From CAVVMA01 sp963788205 (GTDB taxonomy: Bacteria > Desulfobacterota > Binatia > Binatales > Binataceae), in the NCBI GenBank assembly GCA_963788205.1, contig CAWBGG010000009.1, positions 496,001-560,000 of the forward strand: a stretch of DNA of 64,000 bases, in the 5' to 3' direction. Below are positions 19,218-28,587 of this stretch, in pieces; position 1 is the first letter of the stretch, and each line of letters starts with the position of its first letter. The notes beneath the pieces were generated by a model. The model saw only the letters and a list, made by a program, of their open reading frames with translations, had not been told where the DNA came from and made no database searches. The translations under genes and the position numbers were made by a program.

Positions 19218-19757
19218 ATGAGCGGAAGACGATGGATCGCTCGATGGGCGGCAGTCGCCGGGCTTGCGGTGGCCGGCGTAGTTGCCTACATCGGCTCGGT
19301 GGAATCGAGCCGGTACGGCGAGCGATTGAGCTTCGTACTGTCGGCGTGCAAGTTCGGACCGTTTGACCGGAGCGATCCTGACCGCCCGAAACCGCTCGTC
19401 ACGGTCGAGAAACTCGCGCAGGCCGAATCTGACGGGGATGAATTTTGGCGGGGGGCATTGGCCGACTCCAAGGTCGGGGACGTGCCTTATTGGGATCTTC
19501 CGGATTCGGCTCTTCCGCCTGGAGAGGCTGAAAAGATCAAAGCGGCTTGCGATCCGGAGAGTTCTCAGTTTGTTTACGCTGACGAGCCTACGAAGAAGAT
19601 CAGGGCCGTGTACGAAGAAGCCGAATTCTGGCGCTACACAATGTCGTGGTTGGCGCCGGTCGGCATAATTGTCGTCTTTTCGATCCCTTGGCTTTGGTAC
19701 TTCCTGCTCGCTAGAGTCCGGGAACTCGGCGATTCGATCCGGGGGAAGCCGGATTGA
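19218..19757 (+). CDS. Hypothetical membrane protein
   Basis: A 179-residue protein with an N-terminal membrane segment (AAVAGLAVAGVVAYIGSV), a soluble loop of about 115 residues with two cysteines, and a C-terminal membrane segment (SWLAPVGIIVVFSIPWLWYFLL). The start is set at ATG 19218; the open frame extends upstream only because it merges with the broken peptidase. No family is recognised. The 19758-19944 gap shows nothing. Confidence 0.55.
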   Translation: MSGRRWIARWAAVAGLAVAGVVAYIGSVESSRYGERLSFVLSACKFGPFDRSDPDRPKPLVTVEKLAQAESDGDEFWRGALADSKVGDVPYWDLPDSALPPGEAEKIKAACDPESSQFVYADEPTKKIRAVYEEAEFWRYTMSWLAPVGIIVVFSIPWLWYFLLARVRELGDSIRGKPD

Positions 19758-20378
19758 GGCTGGCGCTTGCTTTCGTTTCGCTAGGACCGGTCTCGCTGGT
19801 CACACTCGCGGTCTGCGGATGATCCTGCATCGAGCGCCGCCAGAGTCAGGGCGCTCGCCAGACCGGCTTTCCGTCCTTGTCGCGGATAGCCAACGCGGAG
19901 CCGTCCTCAGTGGCCCGATGAAGAGGGAACGCGCGGGGCCTCTCCTAGCTCGTCGCGAGCACGGGTTTCAGCAAGTTCAGTCGTATTCTCGTTTGATAAT
20001 CGAGACCAACGAAGCCTAGTAAGGTTCCAAAAGCTTCTTTGAAGCAAGTCTGCGGGTCCCGTTCCGTTTCACGGTGGGTATCGAAGTCTGTCTCGCCGCA
20101 CGACCATTCAACGCTGACGCGCAACAGAGCGCGTTCCTTAGCCGGAATCATAAAAGAGTGGGCGAGCTTAGCGTCGAAATCGTCCAAAGCTTCCGAACCC
20201 TCTTCTCTTTTGAATAGCTTTAGATCTTGAGGCACCGTATAATCGCGGTTCGTGTTGTTCTCTAGTACAAAGGTAAATTCAAAGCCGTGGACTTTCCATG
20301 GCCCTGAATCCGGGGGGTCATAAAACGGGAGCACGCTAGAACTTAGGCACTTGATTGATTCCGCGTCCCATGGTCTAG

Positions 20379-21695
20379 CAGGCTGTTGAGGAAAGGGGTT
20401 GATTACTCAGTTTCGTAGTTCGTTAAGAGCGCAACGCTGGGATTACAGGTCTACCCGCGAGCCACTTTCATGCGCCGCGCGGCATGGAACAGTGGTGTGG
20501 ATTGATGATTCATGCCGGAGCCCCACTGAGCTTGGCGATTCTGAGCAGGTTGTAGGCGGCGGCGACCAAGTAGGCGTGCATCTGGACGCGCTCGCGACCG
20601 CGATAGCGCGTGCGCCGCAGCCCGCCGATGGTCTTCATCCAGCCGAAGGTTTCCTCGACCCGCTTACGGATCCATTGGCTGACAGCGTAGCCCCCATGGC
20701 GCACAGTACGAGCGTCGATGGCGGAGCCACCTGCGCGCGCCAGATTCTGCGCCACGTGCGGGGTGACCTTGAGCGCACGGCAGGACTCCACGAAATCGTG
20801 GGTATCGTAGCCCTTGTCGCCGCCCAGCGTGATCCTGCGGCGCCCGGGCAGACTCTCGCCGACCATTGCCAGCGCCGCGCGCCGCTCGGCACGTCCATCC
20901 GCCGGCTCCACCTGAAAGTCGATCAAGATGGTGTTGCGATTCTCCATCAGGGCGTGGGCCGAGTAACAAAGCTTGGCCTCCTTGCCCGCACCCTTCTTGG
21001 CCAGCTGCGCCTCGGGATCGGTCGTAGACTGGTGGGTCTGATTGGTGCGCCGCTCGCCGTGGAAGTTCACTGTCGGATTGCCCGGGTCAGCGGGGGGCTC
21101 AGTCGGGCCCGCATCCCTGCGCTTGAAGCTCTTGAGCGAGGCCCAGGCTTCGATCAGCGTGCCATCCACCGTAAAGTGCTCGTCGCTGGTTAGCTTCAGC
21201 GCACGGGCCGCCGCCACTACGGTGCGGAAAAACTCGCCTGCCAGGTCGTGCTCAAGCAACCGCGCCCGATTGCGGCTGAAGCTGGAGTGGTCGAAGCCCG
21301 CCTCGTCCCAGTTCATATCCAGGAACCAGCGGAACAACAGGTTATACTCCAACTGCTCGCACAACAGCCGCTCGCTGCGCACGCTGTACAGCGCCATCAA
21401 CAGCGAGGCTTTCAACAACCGCTCCGGCGGGATCGAGGGCCGGCCCACTTCACTGTACATCTGCTCCAACCGCGCCGAGAGTTCTTTGAGCGCCACCTCC
21501 GCCAGCCCCTTGATCAACCTGATCGGATGGTTGCTTGGTACCCGCTGCTCAGGGTTAACCAGGGTCAGCATCGTGGTCTGGGGCCGATCGTAGCCGCGCA
21601 TCTTCCGCTTCCTCCTCTACCCAACTGGCCTCCTTCCACTATATAGATGCAAACCCATCTGTCGATCCTATCGAAAGGGGTTTCTCAACAGCCTG
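20379..21695 (-). mobile_element. IS5-family insertion sequence
   Basis: A 1317-base element with terminal inverted repeats beginning CAGGCTGTTGAG at both ends, flanked by CTAG direct repeats at 20375-20378 and 21696-21699. Inward of the repeats both ends also carry an A/G-rich AAAGGGGTT motif. A single transposase gene on the minus strand fills it. The YTAR-type 4-base target is typical of IS5-family members. It is the second IS in this island that used CTAG. Confidence 0.92.
20510..21601 (-). CDS. IS5-family transposase
   Basis: A 363-residue DDE transposase. The N-terminal domain has RPSIPPERLLKASLLMALYS and LEYNLLFRWFLDM. The catalytic core has FTVDGTLIEAWAS (first Asp), LGGDKGYDTHDFV (second Asp) and the RKRVEETFGWMK motif (Glu). 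It is complete, with no internal stops, so it is probably functional. Confidence 0.95.
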   Translation of the reverse strand: MRGYDRPQTTMLTLVNPEQRVPSNHPIRLIKGLAEVALKELSARLEQMYSEVGRPSIPPERLLKASLLMALYSVRSERLLCEQLEYNLLFRWFLDMNWDEAGFDHSSFSRNRARLLEHDLAGEFFRTVVAAARALKLTSDEHFTVDGTLIEAWASLKSFKRRDAGPTEPPADPGNPTVNFHGERRTNQTHQSTTDPEAQLAKKGAGKEAKLCYSAHALMENRNTILIDFQVEPADGRAERRAALAMVGESLPGRRRITLGGDKGYDTHDFVESCRALKVTPHVAQNLARAGGSAIDARTVRHGGYAVSQWIRKRVEETFGWMKTIGGLRRTRYRGRERVQMHAYLVAAAYNLLRIAKLSGAPA

Positions 21696-22204
21696 CTAGG
21701 GCGGGACCCGTACCACTGCAGAACGACAACAGCGGCAACGACCACCAGCGAGGCAGCAACGCCGAAGCAGGCCCCAAAGACCGCTGCTCTTTTCAAGCTG
21801 GTAGTTGCCGGAAACATTCAGCAATCATTATGGGCGGCCTTTCGCGCGTTCCCTACCGGGCCTCTCGCGAGGAACGACGATGAACCTTAGTTCCCGGCGT
21901 CTTCAATGATCCAACCGCCGCGCGGTCCCGACGACCAGGACTGCCCAGCGCCAGCAGCGAAATGATTTCACGATCACCGTTTTGGTGGGCTCTTTTTTAC
22001 GGTCCGAACCCCCCGCTTGACGCCCTCCGGGTGACAGGCAGACTGCGCCCGGGAGGACGGTCCGATTGGAGTCTCATCGCGGTCCGTTTAGGCACGTCGT
22101 CTATTTTGCCCTCGTTCCAGCGGGAAACCAAACTCCGCAACGTACCGAAGAGATGCAGTTTTCGCTCGACGGACGAACGACCAGTGACGGCCCGCTTAGC
22201 GCGG

Positions 22205-22363
22205 CTATTGACTGGGCTCGTCAGTTCGCTGATCCGAGTCGTGCATCTGTCCCCAGTGTCGCCGCCGACACGCCGGCGAGCAGAACTTTTGCCATGCGCG
22301 CTTTTTCTCGATCACCTTCCCGCAGCAGAGACACTGAAGCGTGCGATCGGCGGGCGGTTGAAG
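22205..22363 (-). pseudogene. Fragment of a small zinc-ribbon protein
   Basis: A minus-strand frame of about 52 codons, closed by stops on both sides and lacking an ATG, reads CLCCGKVIEKKRAW then QKFCSPACRRRHW. The CxxC...CxxxC spacing is that of a treble-clef or ribbon zinc site, a pattern common in small bacterial proteins of unknown role. No start codon is seen, so it is called a remnant. The surrounding 21818-22450 stretch shows no other gene. Confidence 0.4.
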
Positions 22364-22450
22364 CTACGACCTTCCTTCCAGAGATGCACCAGGAATGCGT
22401 TCTGCGAAACGTTCTCGGCGGAATCCGAGGGATACTTCATCGGCAGCGTC

Positions 22451-22525
22451 AGCGCCGCGCAAGCCACGGCGCGTCGCCGGCGCCGAACTGCTCGAGAATC
22501 CACCGCTGGTCGACTGAGCGCCCGC
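22451..22525 (+). repeat. Glycosyltransferase 3'-end repeat, copy 2 (truncated)
   Basis: A diverged copy of 15151-15225: it shares GCGCCGCGCAAGCCACGGCG, then CTGCTCGAGAATCC, and the stop with GACTGAGCGCCCGC. The rest of the gene is absent. It marks the right edge of the island that starts after the glycosyltransferase stop. Confidence 0.85.
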
Positions 22526-22616
22526 GGCCGGCATCGGGCGATCCGAAGTAGGGCCGTCGTACGCGCAGGGGGGCGACCCGCCGGCCAATCACCGGGGTTA
22601 CGCCGTCCGAATAACG

Positions 22617-22640
22617 GGCGAGACGCCGGTCCTACTTCCT
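22617..22640. repeat. Family B palindromic repeat, partial
   Basis: GCGAGACGCCGGTCCTACTTCC is the complement of the family B unit seen at 35990 and 57008 (GGAAGTAGGACCGGCGTC). It lies in the gap before the merR stop. Confidence 0.6.
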
Positions 22641-22665
22641 GGAACCGTCGCGCCGCCTTTTGACG

Positions 22666-23115
22666 CTACTCCCCCAGCAGCTTGTGCAACGTCACCAGCT
22701 CGCGCTTGATATCCGCGAGCGCCTGGCGCATCTCGGGCCGCGGCTCGTCCGCGCTTTCTCGCTTTGCGGGACGCGCCGGGCCGGCCGCCAGCTCGTTGCG
22801 CACCTGCTCCAGACCGAACTGCCGCAGATGCTTTTTCGCGCCCTCGATCGTGAACCGCTCTTCGTGCAGCAAGCGCTTAACGAGCCGCAAGTTCTCGATG
22901 TCCTCCGGCTCGTACACTCGATGCTTGAAGCGCGCGTGGCTCGGTTTCAGGAAGGCGAACTGGGTCTCCCAGAACCTCAGCACGAATGGTTTGACGCCCA
23001 CCACGCGCGCGGCATCGCCGATCTTGAGTGCCGCTTCGGAGCGGCCGGCAGGGGCACCTGATGGGCGCTTTGATTTTGAGGCCCGCGCTCCGGTCTGGCG
23101 CGGAGAGCGGCTCAT
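22666..23115 (-). CDS. MerR-type transcriptional regulator
   Basis: A 149-residue MerR-like DNA-binding protein. After a basic 28-residue leader comes the winged-helix domain: LKIGDAARVVGVKPFVLRFWE, then HRVYEPEDIENLRLVKRLLHEERFTIEGAKKHLR. The C-terminal part is a helical dimerisation region (EMRQALADIKRELVTLHKLL). It lacks the cysteines of metal-sensing MerR proteins. It overlaps ihfA by 4 bases (ATGA), an arrangement also known downstream of pheST-ihfA in related bacteria. The target is unknown. Confidence 0.9.
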   Translation of the reverse strand: MSRSPRQTGARASKSKRPSGAPAGRSEAALKIGDAARVVGVKPFVLRFWETQFAFLKPSHARFKHRVYEPEDIENLRLVKRLLHEERFTIEGAKKHLRQFGLEQVRNELAAGPARPAKRESADEPRPEMRQALADIKRELVTLHKLLGE

Positions 23116-23405
23116 GATGGCGGCTTGGAGCCGTTATTGACCGATTGCTTGAGCACCTGACTCGGCTTGAACGACAGCACCACGCGGGAATCGATCGTGA
23201 TAGGCTCGCCGGTCTGCGGATTGCGCCCGCGCCGAGCCCGCTTTTGGTTGACGAGAAAGCTGCCGAAGCCCGAGATCTTGACCTTCTCACCACGGCGCAG
23301 ATTCGCCCTTATGATCTCGAAAACCACCTCGACCACTTCACAGGCTTCTTTTTTTGAAGAGCCCACCCGCTCGTAGATCAACTCCACGAGATCGGCTTTG
23401 GTCAT
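23112..23405 (-). CDS. ihfA: Integration host factor alpha-type HU/IHF protein
   Basis: A 97-residue HU/IHF-family protein. Visible are the helical dimer region (MTKADLVELIYERVG), VKISGFGSF, and the DNA-bending arm RRGRNPQTGEPI with the intercalating proline, followed by VVLSFKPSQVLK. The position directly downstream of pheT favours the IHF alpha subunit. It bends DNA, assisting sigma-54 activation (compare the NtrC-type gene at 9099), recombination and replication. The next gene overlaps its stop. Confidence 0.93.
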   Translation of the reverse strand: MTKADLVELIYERVGSSKKEACEVVEVVFEIIRANLRRGEKVKISGFGSFLVNQKRARRGRNPQTGEPITIDSRVVLSFKPSQVLKQSVNNGSKPPS

Positions 23406-23456
23406 TCCTTGCGGCGTACAATCCCCCGAACGCGCTTCGGAACCCGGTCCGGTCCT

Positions 23457-25902
23457 TTACTGCCGCAACTCCACCCCCAGACGCGCCGTCACCTCCGCGA
23501 CCAACGCGGCGTGTGCGCGGTTGACCTCCTCGTCTGTCAGAGTGCGATCCCTGGCCCGATAACTGAGCGCCAGCGCGACGCTCTTCTTTCCGGTCGCGAT
23601 CGGCTCCCCCTCGTAGACGTCAAACAGCTCCACATCCTCTAGCAGCGGCGACTCAACTTGTGCGACGGCTCGCACCACACTCCCCGCCGGAAACTCTCGA
23701 TCGACCACCAGCGCCAAGTCGCGTCTGACCGCGGGAAATCTGGCCGGTGGTTCAATCGATTGGCGCGGCAGAACATAAGCGATGAGTCCCTTGATGTCAA
23801 GTTCACAGAGAACGCATGGCAGGTCCAATTCCAGGCGCATCGCTTCGCGCGGATGCAACTCGCCCAGGCAACCGAGAATTTTGCCGTCGAGCTTGATTTG
23901 CGCAGCCCGTCCCGGATGGAGAAACATCGTGAGCCCGCCCGGCGCCGCAGCGCGCTCGAACTCGATTCGTTTCAGGATGCCCAGCGACTGGAAGAAGGTC
24001 TCCAGGGTTCCCTTGAGCGTCAGGAAACCCGCCTTGACGCCCTTGGCGCCGACCTCGGCCAGCGCGAAATCGCCGTAGCTGACCGCGGCGAGGCGATTCC
24101 CCTCAAGGGGCGTTTCACCGCGCGCGGCGAATACCTTGGCGATCTCGAAGCCGTGAAACGCGCCGGCTTGACGGTTGAGGTTAAAGCGCAACGCCGCGAT
24201 CAGGCCCGGCATCAGGCTCATCCGCAACTCCGATAGCTCCGCGGAGAGCGGATTGGTCACCTTGACCGGCGCTCCGCGCTCCAGCCCGGGAAACCGCGCG
24301 TTGTCGGTCGGCGCGATGAACGCGATGGTCTTGATCTCGGTCAAGCCGCATCCGTTGAGCACCTCGCGCGCGCGGCGCGTGAAGGCTCGCTCGGGATTCT
24401 CGGGCCGCGGCGCGGCGCTGCGCAGCGCGAGCACGGCCGGCACGTCCTCGAGCCCGGTGATGCGCGCGACTTCCTCAGCCAGATCCGCCGGCTCGTTCAA
24501 GTCGGGACGAAACGAGGGCGGCGACACCTTAAGGTGGCCCTTCGCTTCCGACTCGACTCCCGCGCCCAGCGCGCGCAATCGCCGCTTGACCTCGCTGGCC
24601 GGAATCTCGGCGCCGAGCAGCGCGGCCATCGCGTTGAGGTCGAGGTCGATCTCGCGCCTGGACGCCGGCCTCGGCTCGAACGTCGGTAATCGCTCCAGCC
24701 TGACGACCGCCGGCGATCTTGCCGATCAGCGCCGCGGCGCGAATCACCGCCGGCACTTGCCCCTCACGATCGATGCCGCGCTCGAAGCGGTAGCTGGCCT
24801 CGCTACGCAGCCCCAGCCGGCGCGAGGTCCGCGCGATCGCCATCGGCTCGAAGTAGGCGCTCTCGAGCAGGATCGCGGCGGTGGCGTCGCTGACCTCCGA
24901 GTTGAGCCCGCCCATCACGCCCGCGATCGCGAGCATCTGTTTGCCGTCGGCGATCATCAGGTCGGACGGTTCGAGATCGCGCCGGACGTTATCGAGCGTA
25001 ACGAACTGGAAATAATCGCCGGCGCGCCGCACCACGATGCGCCGTTCCTCGATACGCGCGAGATCGAAAGCGTGCAACGGCTGCCCCCGCTCGAGCATCA
25101 CGTAGTTCGTCACATCGACCACGTTGTTGAGCGGGCGCATCCCGCATAGCTCCAGCCTGCGCCGAAGCCACATCGGCGAGGGGCCGATCGTGATGCCCTC
25201 GATCGCGAGCGCGGCGTAACGCGGGCACATCTCGGGCGCCTGGATTTCGATCGGAAACGGCGCGCCCTCGCCCGCATCTGATGCGGGCGTGGCCGGCGAT
25301 GCGAGCTTCGGCTCCCTCAGACGCGCGCCGAACAGCGCGGCGATCTCGCGCGACAATCCGCGCACCGAAAGACAGTCGCCCCGATTGGCCGTGATCGCGA
25401 TGTCGAGCACCGTATCCTGCAAGTTCAGGTAAGCCGCGAGGCTGGCGCCGACCGGTGCGTCGCTCTCCAGCGCCATGATGCCGCCGTGATTGTCCGAGAA
25501 TCCCAGTTCTCTTTCCGAGCACAGCATGCCCTCGGATTGCACGCCGCGAATCTCGGTCGCTGCCAGCGGCGGCGGCGCCTCGTTACTGCCGTGACCGCCG
25601 CGCACGAGCTGCGCGCCCACGGTTGCGAGCGCAGCCTTCATCCCGCGCTTCACGTTGGGCGCGCCGCACACCACCTTGAACCGGCCGGCGCTGCCCGCGT
25701 CAACTTCGCATACCGAAAGGCGATCGGCGTTAGGATGTTTACCGACGCTCAAAACCTTCGCGACGATCACGCCGGCAAAAGGCGGCTCGATCCGCTCGAT
25801 CGATTCGACCTCTACCCCGCCAGCCGTCAGGCGGCGGCACAACTCGGCGACATCGGCCTCGATCGCGACGAATTCCTTAATCCAGCTCAGCGGAACCTTC
25901 AT
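23457..25902 (-). CDS. pheT: Phenylalanyl-tRNA synthetase beta subunit, one-base frameshift
   Basis: PheT, about 814 residues once joined. The N-terminal frame (ATG 25902) holds MKVPLSWIKEFV, the EMAP-like tRNA-binding domain (GVIVAKVLSVGKHPNADRLS) and the B3/B4 editing region, to GKIAGG. The second frame begins VRLERLPTFEPRPASRREIDLD and runs through the B5 core to the C-terminal anticodon-binding FDX-ACB domain (RFPAVRRDLALVVD). Total length is 3n+1, and one extra base near 24701-24714 accounts for the break. PheT is essential, so sequence error is the likeliest cause unless a second copy exists. Confidence 0.93.
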
Positions 25903-26068
25903 CGGGCTAACCTCAACCGGCGGGCGCGATGCCTGCTGGCCGCTTCCTGATCAGATCAGAGAGAGGTGTCCGGAGCAACCTGATTCGCGGTGGGCGCATC
26001 GCAGCGCCTGCGGCGGATCGTTCGTCCTCCCGGCGATCCGCCGCTCTTCCAATCCAATTGTTCGTCGC

Positions 26069-28516
26069 TCACTTTTTGCCCGTGCCCTTGAGCGAGACGG
26101 TTAGCGACGGATCGCTGGCGTTGCTCGTAACCTTCAAGCTTCCCTTGCGGGTTCCCGTGCCGGTCGGTGTGAACGTGACGGATATCTTGCACTTGTGACC
26201 GGCGCTGAGCGGGCCGACACACTCACCTGCCGGCACCGCAAAGTCGCCTGAGGCCGACACGCCGAGAACGGTTGTCGTCAGATTCTGTTTCTTGGTCTTG
26301 GCGTTGGTCAGTGTCACGACCTGAGCCTTGCTGATCGTGCCTTCGGCTCGCTTAGCGAACGTGAGAGAAGTCGCGCTCGCGGTGAGCTTGGCTCCCACCG
26401 GCGCCGGGGTTGGAGTCGGAGTCGCCGTCGCCGCAGTGAAGGTCGGACTCGCGGTTGGGGTCGGCGTGGCAGCCGCCGTCGGCGCCGGGGTCCCGGTTGG
26501 CGGCGGCGCCGCAGCCACCGGCTGGATGGCGATGGACAGGGGCTCCGTCAGTTCTGCGTTTGGACCGCTTATGGTCGCAACCGGGGCGACGTTGCCGTTG
26601 CTCCCCGCCGAATAGGCAAACACGCTGGCGCCGTCCACCACATAGATGTCGCCGCTGGAATCCACCGCGATGCCCACTGGGGCGCTCAGGCCGGTGTTCC
26701 TCCCGCTGATGGTGGCGATGGAGGCCACGTTGCCGTTGCTCCCCGCCGCATAGACAAACACGCTGGCCGGGCCACCGCCGTCAGGTCCCCCGTCCGTCAC
26801 GTAGGTGTTGCCGCTGGAATCCACCGCGATGCCGACTGGGAGGTTCAGCCCGGTGTTGCTCCCGCTGATGGTGGCGGTGGGCGCGACGTTGCCGTTGCTC
26901 CCCGCCGGGTAGACAAGCACGCTCGGGGGCACGATCTCGACCCCAAAATCGTTGTAGATGCCGTCGTTCGCCACATAGATTTTGCCGCTGGAGTCCACCG
27001 CCGTGCCGATTGGCCCTATCAGGCCGGTGTTGCTCCCGCTGATGGTGGCGATGGGGGCGACGTTGCCGTTGCTCCCCGCCGCATAGACCAACACGCTGTA
27101 GCCGGTGTTGCTGTTGTAGCCCGCCGCATAGATTTTGCCACTGGAATCCACCGCCATGCCGATTGGCCCTCTCAGGCCGGTGTTGCTCCCGCTGATGGTG
27201 GCGATGGGAGCGGCGTTGCCGTTGCTCCCCGCCGGATAGACAAACACGCTCGGGGGGATCTGGGGCAAAGCCTCGGAGGAGCCGAGGTCCGCCACATAGA
27301 TTTTGCCGCTGGAGTCCACGGCGATGCCGACCGGGTCTTTCAGGCCGGTGTAGTAGCTCGCGCTGATGGTGGCGATGGGGGCGGCGTCCCCGTTGCTCCC
27401 CGCCGAATACAGAAACACGCTGCCGCCGCCGCTGTCGAAAGGTCCGTCATCCGCCACATAGATTTCGCCGCTGGAGTCCAGCGCAATGCCGACTGGGAAG
27501 CTCAGGCCGGTCTTGCTGCCGCTGATGGTGGCGACGGGGGCGACGTTGCCGTTGCTCCCCGCCGAATACACAAACACGCTGCCGCCGCCGCAGTCGCAAG
27601 GTCCGTCATCCGCCACATAGATTTTGCCGCTGGAATCCACCGCGATGCCGACTGGGCCTTCCAGGCCGGTGTTGCTCCCGTTGATGGTGGCGATGGGGGC
27701 GGCGTTGCCGTTGCTCCCCGCCGAATAGACAAACACGCTCTCGGCGAAGGCGTCCGCCACATAGATTTTGCCGCTGGAATCCACCGCGATGCCGCCTCCT
27801 CCGCCGCTGCTGAAGGTGGCGATGGGCGCGATGTTGCCGTTGCTCCCCGCGGAATAGACCAACACGCCGGTGACGTACTCGTCCGCCACGAGGTACTCGC
27901 CCGCCACATAGATTTTGCCGCTGGAATCCACCGCGATGTCAACTGGGTAGTACAGGCCGGTGTTGCTCCCGCTGATGGTGGCGATGGGGGCGACGTTGCC
28001 ATTGCTCCCCGCCGAATAGACAAGCACGCTCGGGGGGACGATAGGAGCCACGAGGGGGTTGCCGTGGTCCGCCACATAGATTTTGCCACTGGAATCTGAC
28101 GCGATGCCCCTTGGGTCGATCAGGCCGGTGTTGCTCCCGCCGATGATGGCGATGGGAGCGGCATCCGCGCCGTTGCTCCCCTTGGCGTAAACGGTGACGG
28201 TGCCCGCGCAGGGGGAGTTGATGACGTAAATGTTCCCGCTCGCGTCAACGGCCACAGATTGGGGCAAGGCGAGGCCGGTAGGGGCGGGGGCCAGCGGCGA
28301 GACATCGCCGTTGCTCGCGGCGGGATATGCCGTGACGGCGGCGGTGCAACGGTCTGTAACCAGGATTTTCGGGGTGGGCGTCGCGCTATAGGCGCGCGGC
28401 GCGGCTCCGGAAACGCTGAAGAGTATGAAGCCCGACAAAGCGAGCGCAACCCCACCCAAGATCGCGATCTTGCCGCTGCGGATTTTTCGCCAAGAGTGTC
28501 TCACCGGAATTTCCAT
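26069..28516 (-). CDS. Secreted NHL-repeat beta-propeller protein with C-terminal ASH-like domain
   Basis: An 815-residue exported protein. The N-terminus is basic and then hydrophobic (IAILGGVALALSGFILFSV), a signal peptide or anchor. About eleven NHL-type blades follow, each carrying a variant of GIAVDSSGKIYVAD and VFVYSAGSNGNVAPIATISG. Next come a Pro/Thr/Ala-rich linker and a C-terminal immunoglobulin-like choice-of-anchor-D type domain (SATSLTFAKRAEG... VTFTPTGTGTRKG). The start at ATG 28516 is chosen because the longer frame runs into pheS. It lies between pheS and pheT, which are usually adjacent. The role is unknown, perhaps surface binding. Confidence 0.85.
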   Translation of the reverse strand: MEIPVRHSWRKIRSGKIAILGGVALALSGFILFSVSGAAPRAYSATPTPKILVTDRCTAAVTAYPAASNGDVSPLAPAPTGLALPQSVAVDASGNIYVINSPCAGTVTVYAKGSNGADAAPIAIIGGSNTGLIDPRGIASDSSGKIYVADHGNPLVAPIVPPSVLVYSAGSNGNVAPIATISGSNTGLYYPVDIAVDSSGKIYVAGEYLVADEYVTGVLVYSAGSNGNIAPIATFSSGGGGGIAVDSSGKIYVADAFAESVFVYSAGSNGNAAPIATINGSNTGLEGPVGIAVDSSGKIYVADDGPCDCGGGSVFVYSAGSNGNVAPVATISGSKTGLSFPVGIALDSSGEIYVADDGPFDSGGGSVFLYSAGSNGDAAPIATISASYYTGLKDPVGIAVDSSGKIYVADLGSSEALPQIPPSVFVYPAGSNGNAAPIATISGSNTGLRGPIGMAVDSSGKIYAAGYNSNTGYSVLVYAAGSNGNVAPIATISGSNTGLIGPIGTAVDSSGKIYVANDGIYNDFGVEIVPPSVLVYPAGSNGNVAPTATISGSNTGLNLPVGIAVDSSGNTYVTDGGPDGGGPASVFVYAAGSNGNVASIATISGRNTGLSAPVGIAVDSSGDIYVVDGASVFAYSAGSNGNVAPVATISGPNAELTEPLSIAIQPVAAAPPPTGTPAPTAAATPTPTASPTFTAATATPTPTPAPVGAKLTASATSLTFAKRAEGTISKAQVVTLTNAKTKKQNLTTTVLGVSASGDFAVPAGECVGPLSAGHKCKISVTFTPTGTGTRKGSLKVTSNASDPSLTVSLKGTGKK
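26560..28200 (-). repeat. In-frame tandem repeats of the NHL protein
   Basis: Repeated DNA units of about 130-180 bases, each containing close copies of GTTGCCGTTGCTCCCCGCCG, CACATAGATTTTGCCGCTGG and CAGGCCGGTGTTGCTCCCGC. The units encode the propeller blades. The high DNA identity between units suggests recent expansion or gene conversion, and blade number may vary between strains. Confidence 0.85.
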
Positions 28517-28587
28517 TTTGAATCCCGCTTTCAAACTCCCACCAACATCAGGCGGTTTGCAAACGCGAAGGTCGAGCTCCCATCGCT

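Larger units (their letters stand above)
19945..21817 (-). pseudogene. Membrane-anchored hypothetical protein gene split by the IS5-family element
   Basis: Minus strand. The 5' part (ATG 21817 to 21696) gives MFPATTSLKR and a strong membrane segment (GVAASLVVVAAVVVLQWYG). The 3' part (20378 to 19945) gives PWDAESIKC... through VLENNTNRDYTVPQDLKLF to the stop. Removing the IS and one CTAG joins them in one frame of 552 bases (183 residues). The extracytoplasmic part looks like a beta-sandwich (FEFTFVLENNTNRDYTV, RALLRVSVEWSC). The function is unknown. Confidence 0.75.

Noticed and set aside
26560..28200. Possible CRISPR array because of regular repeats
   Set aside because: Units are long, vary in length and are all in one coding frame specifying propeller blades; no cas genes are nearby.
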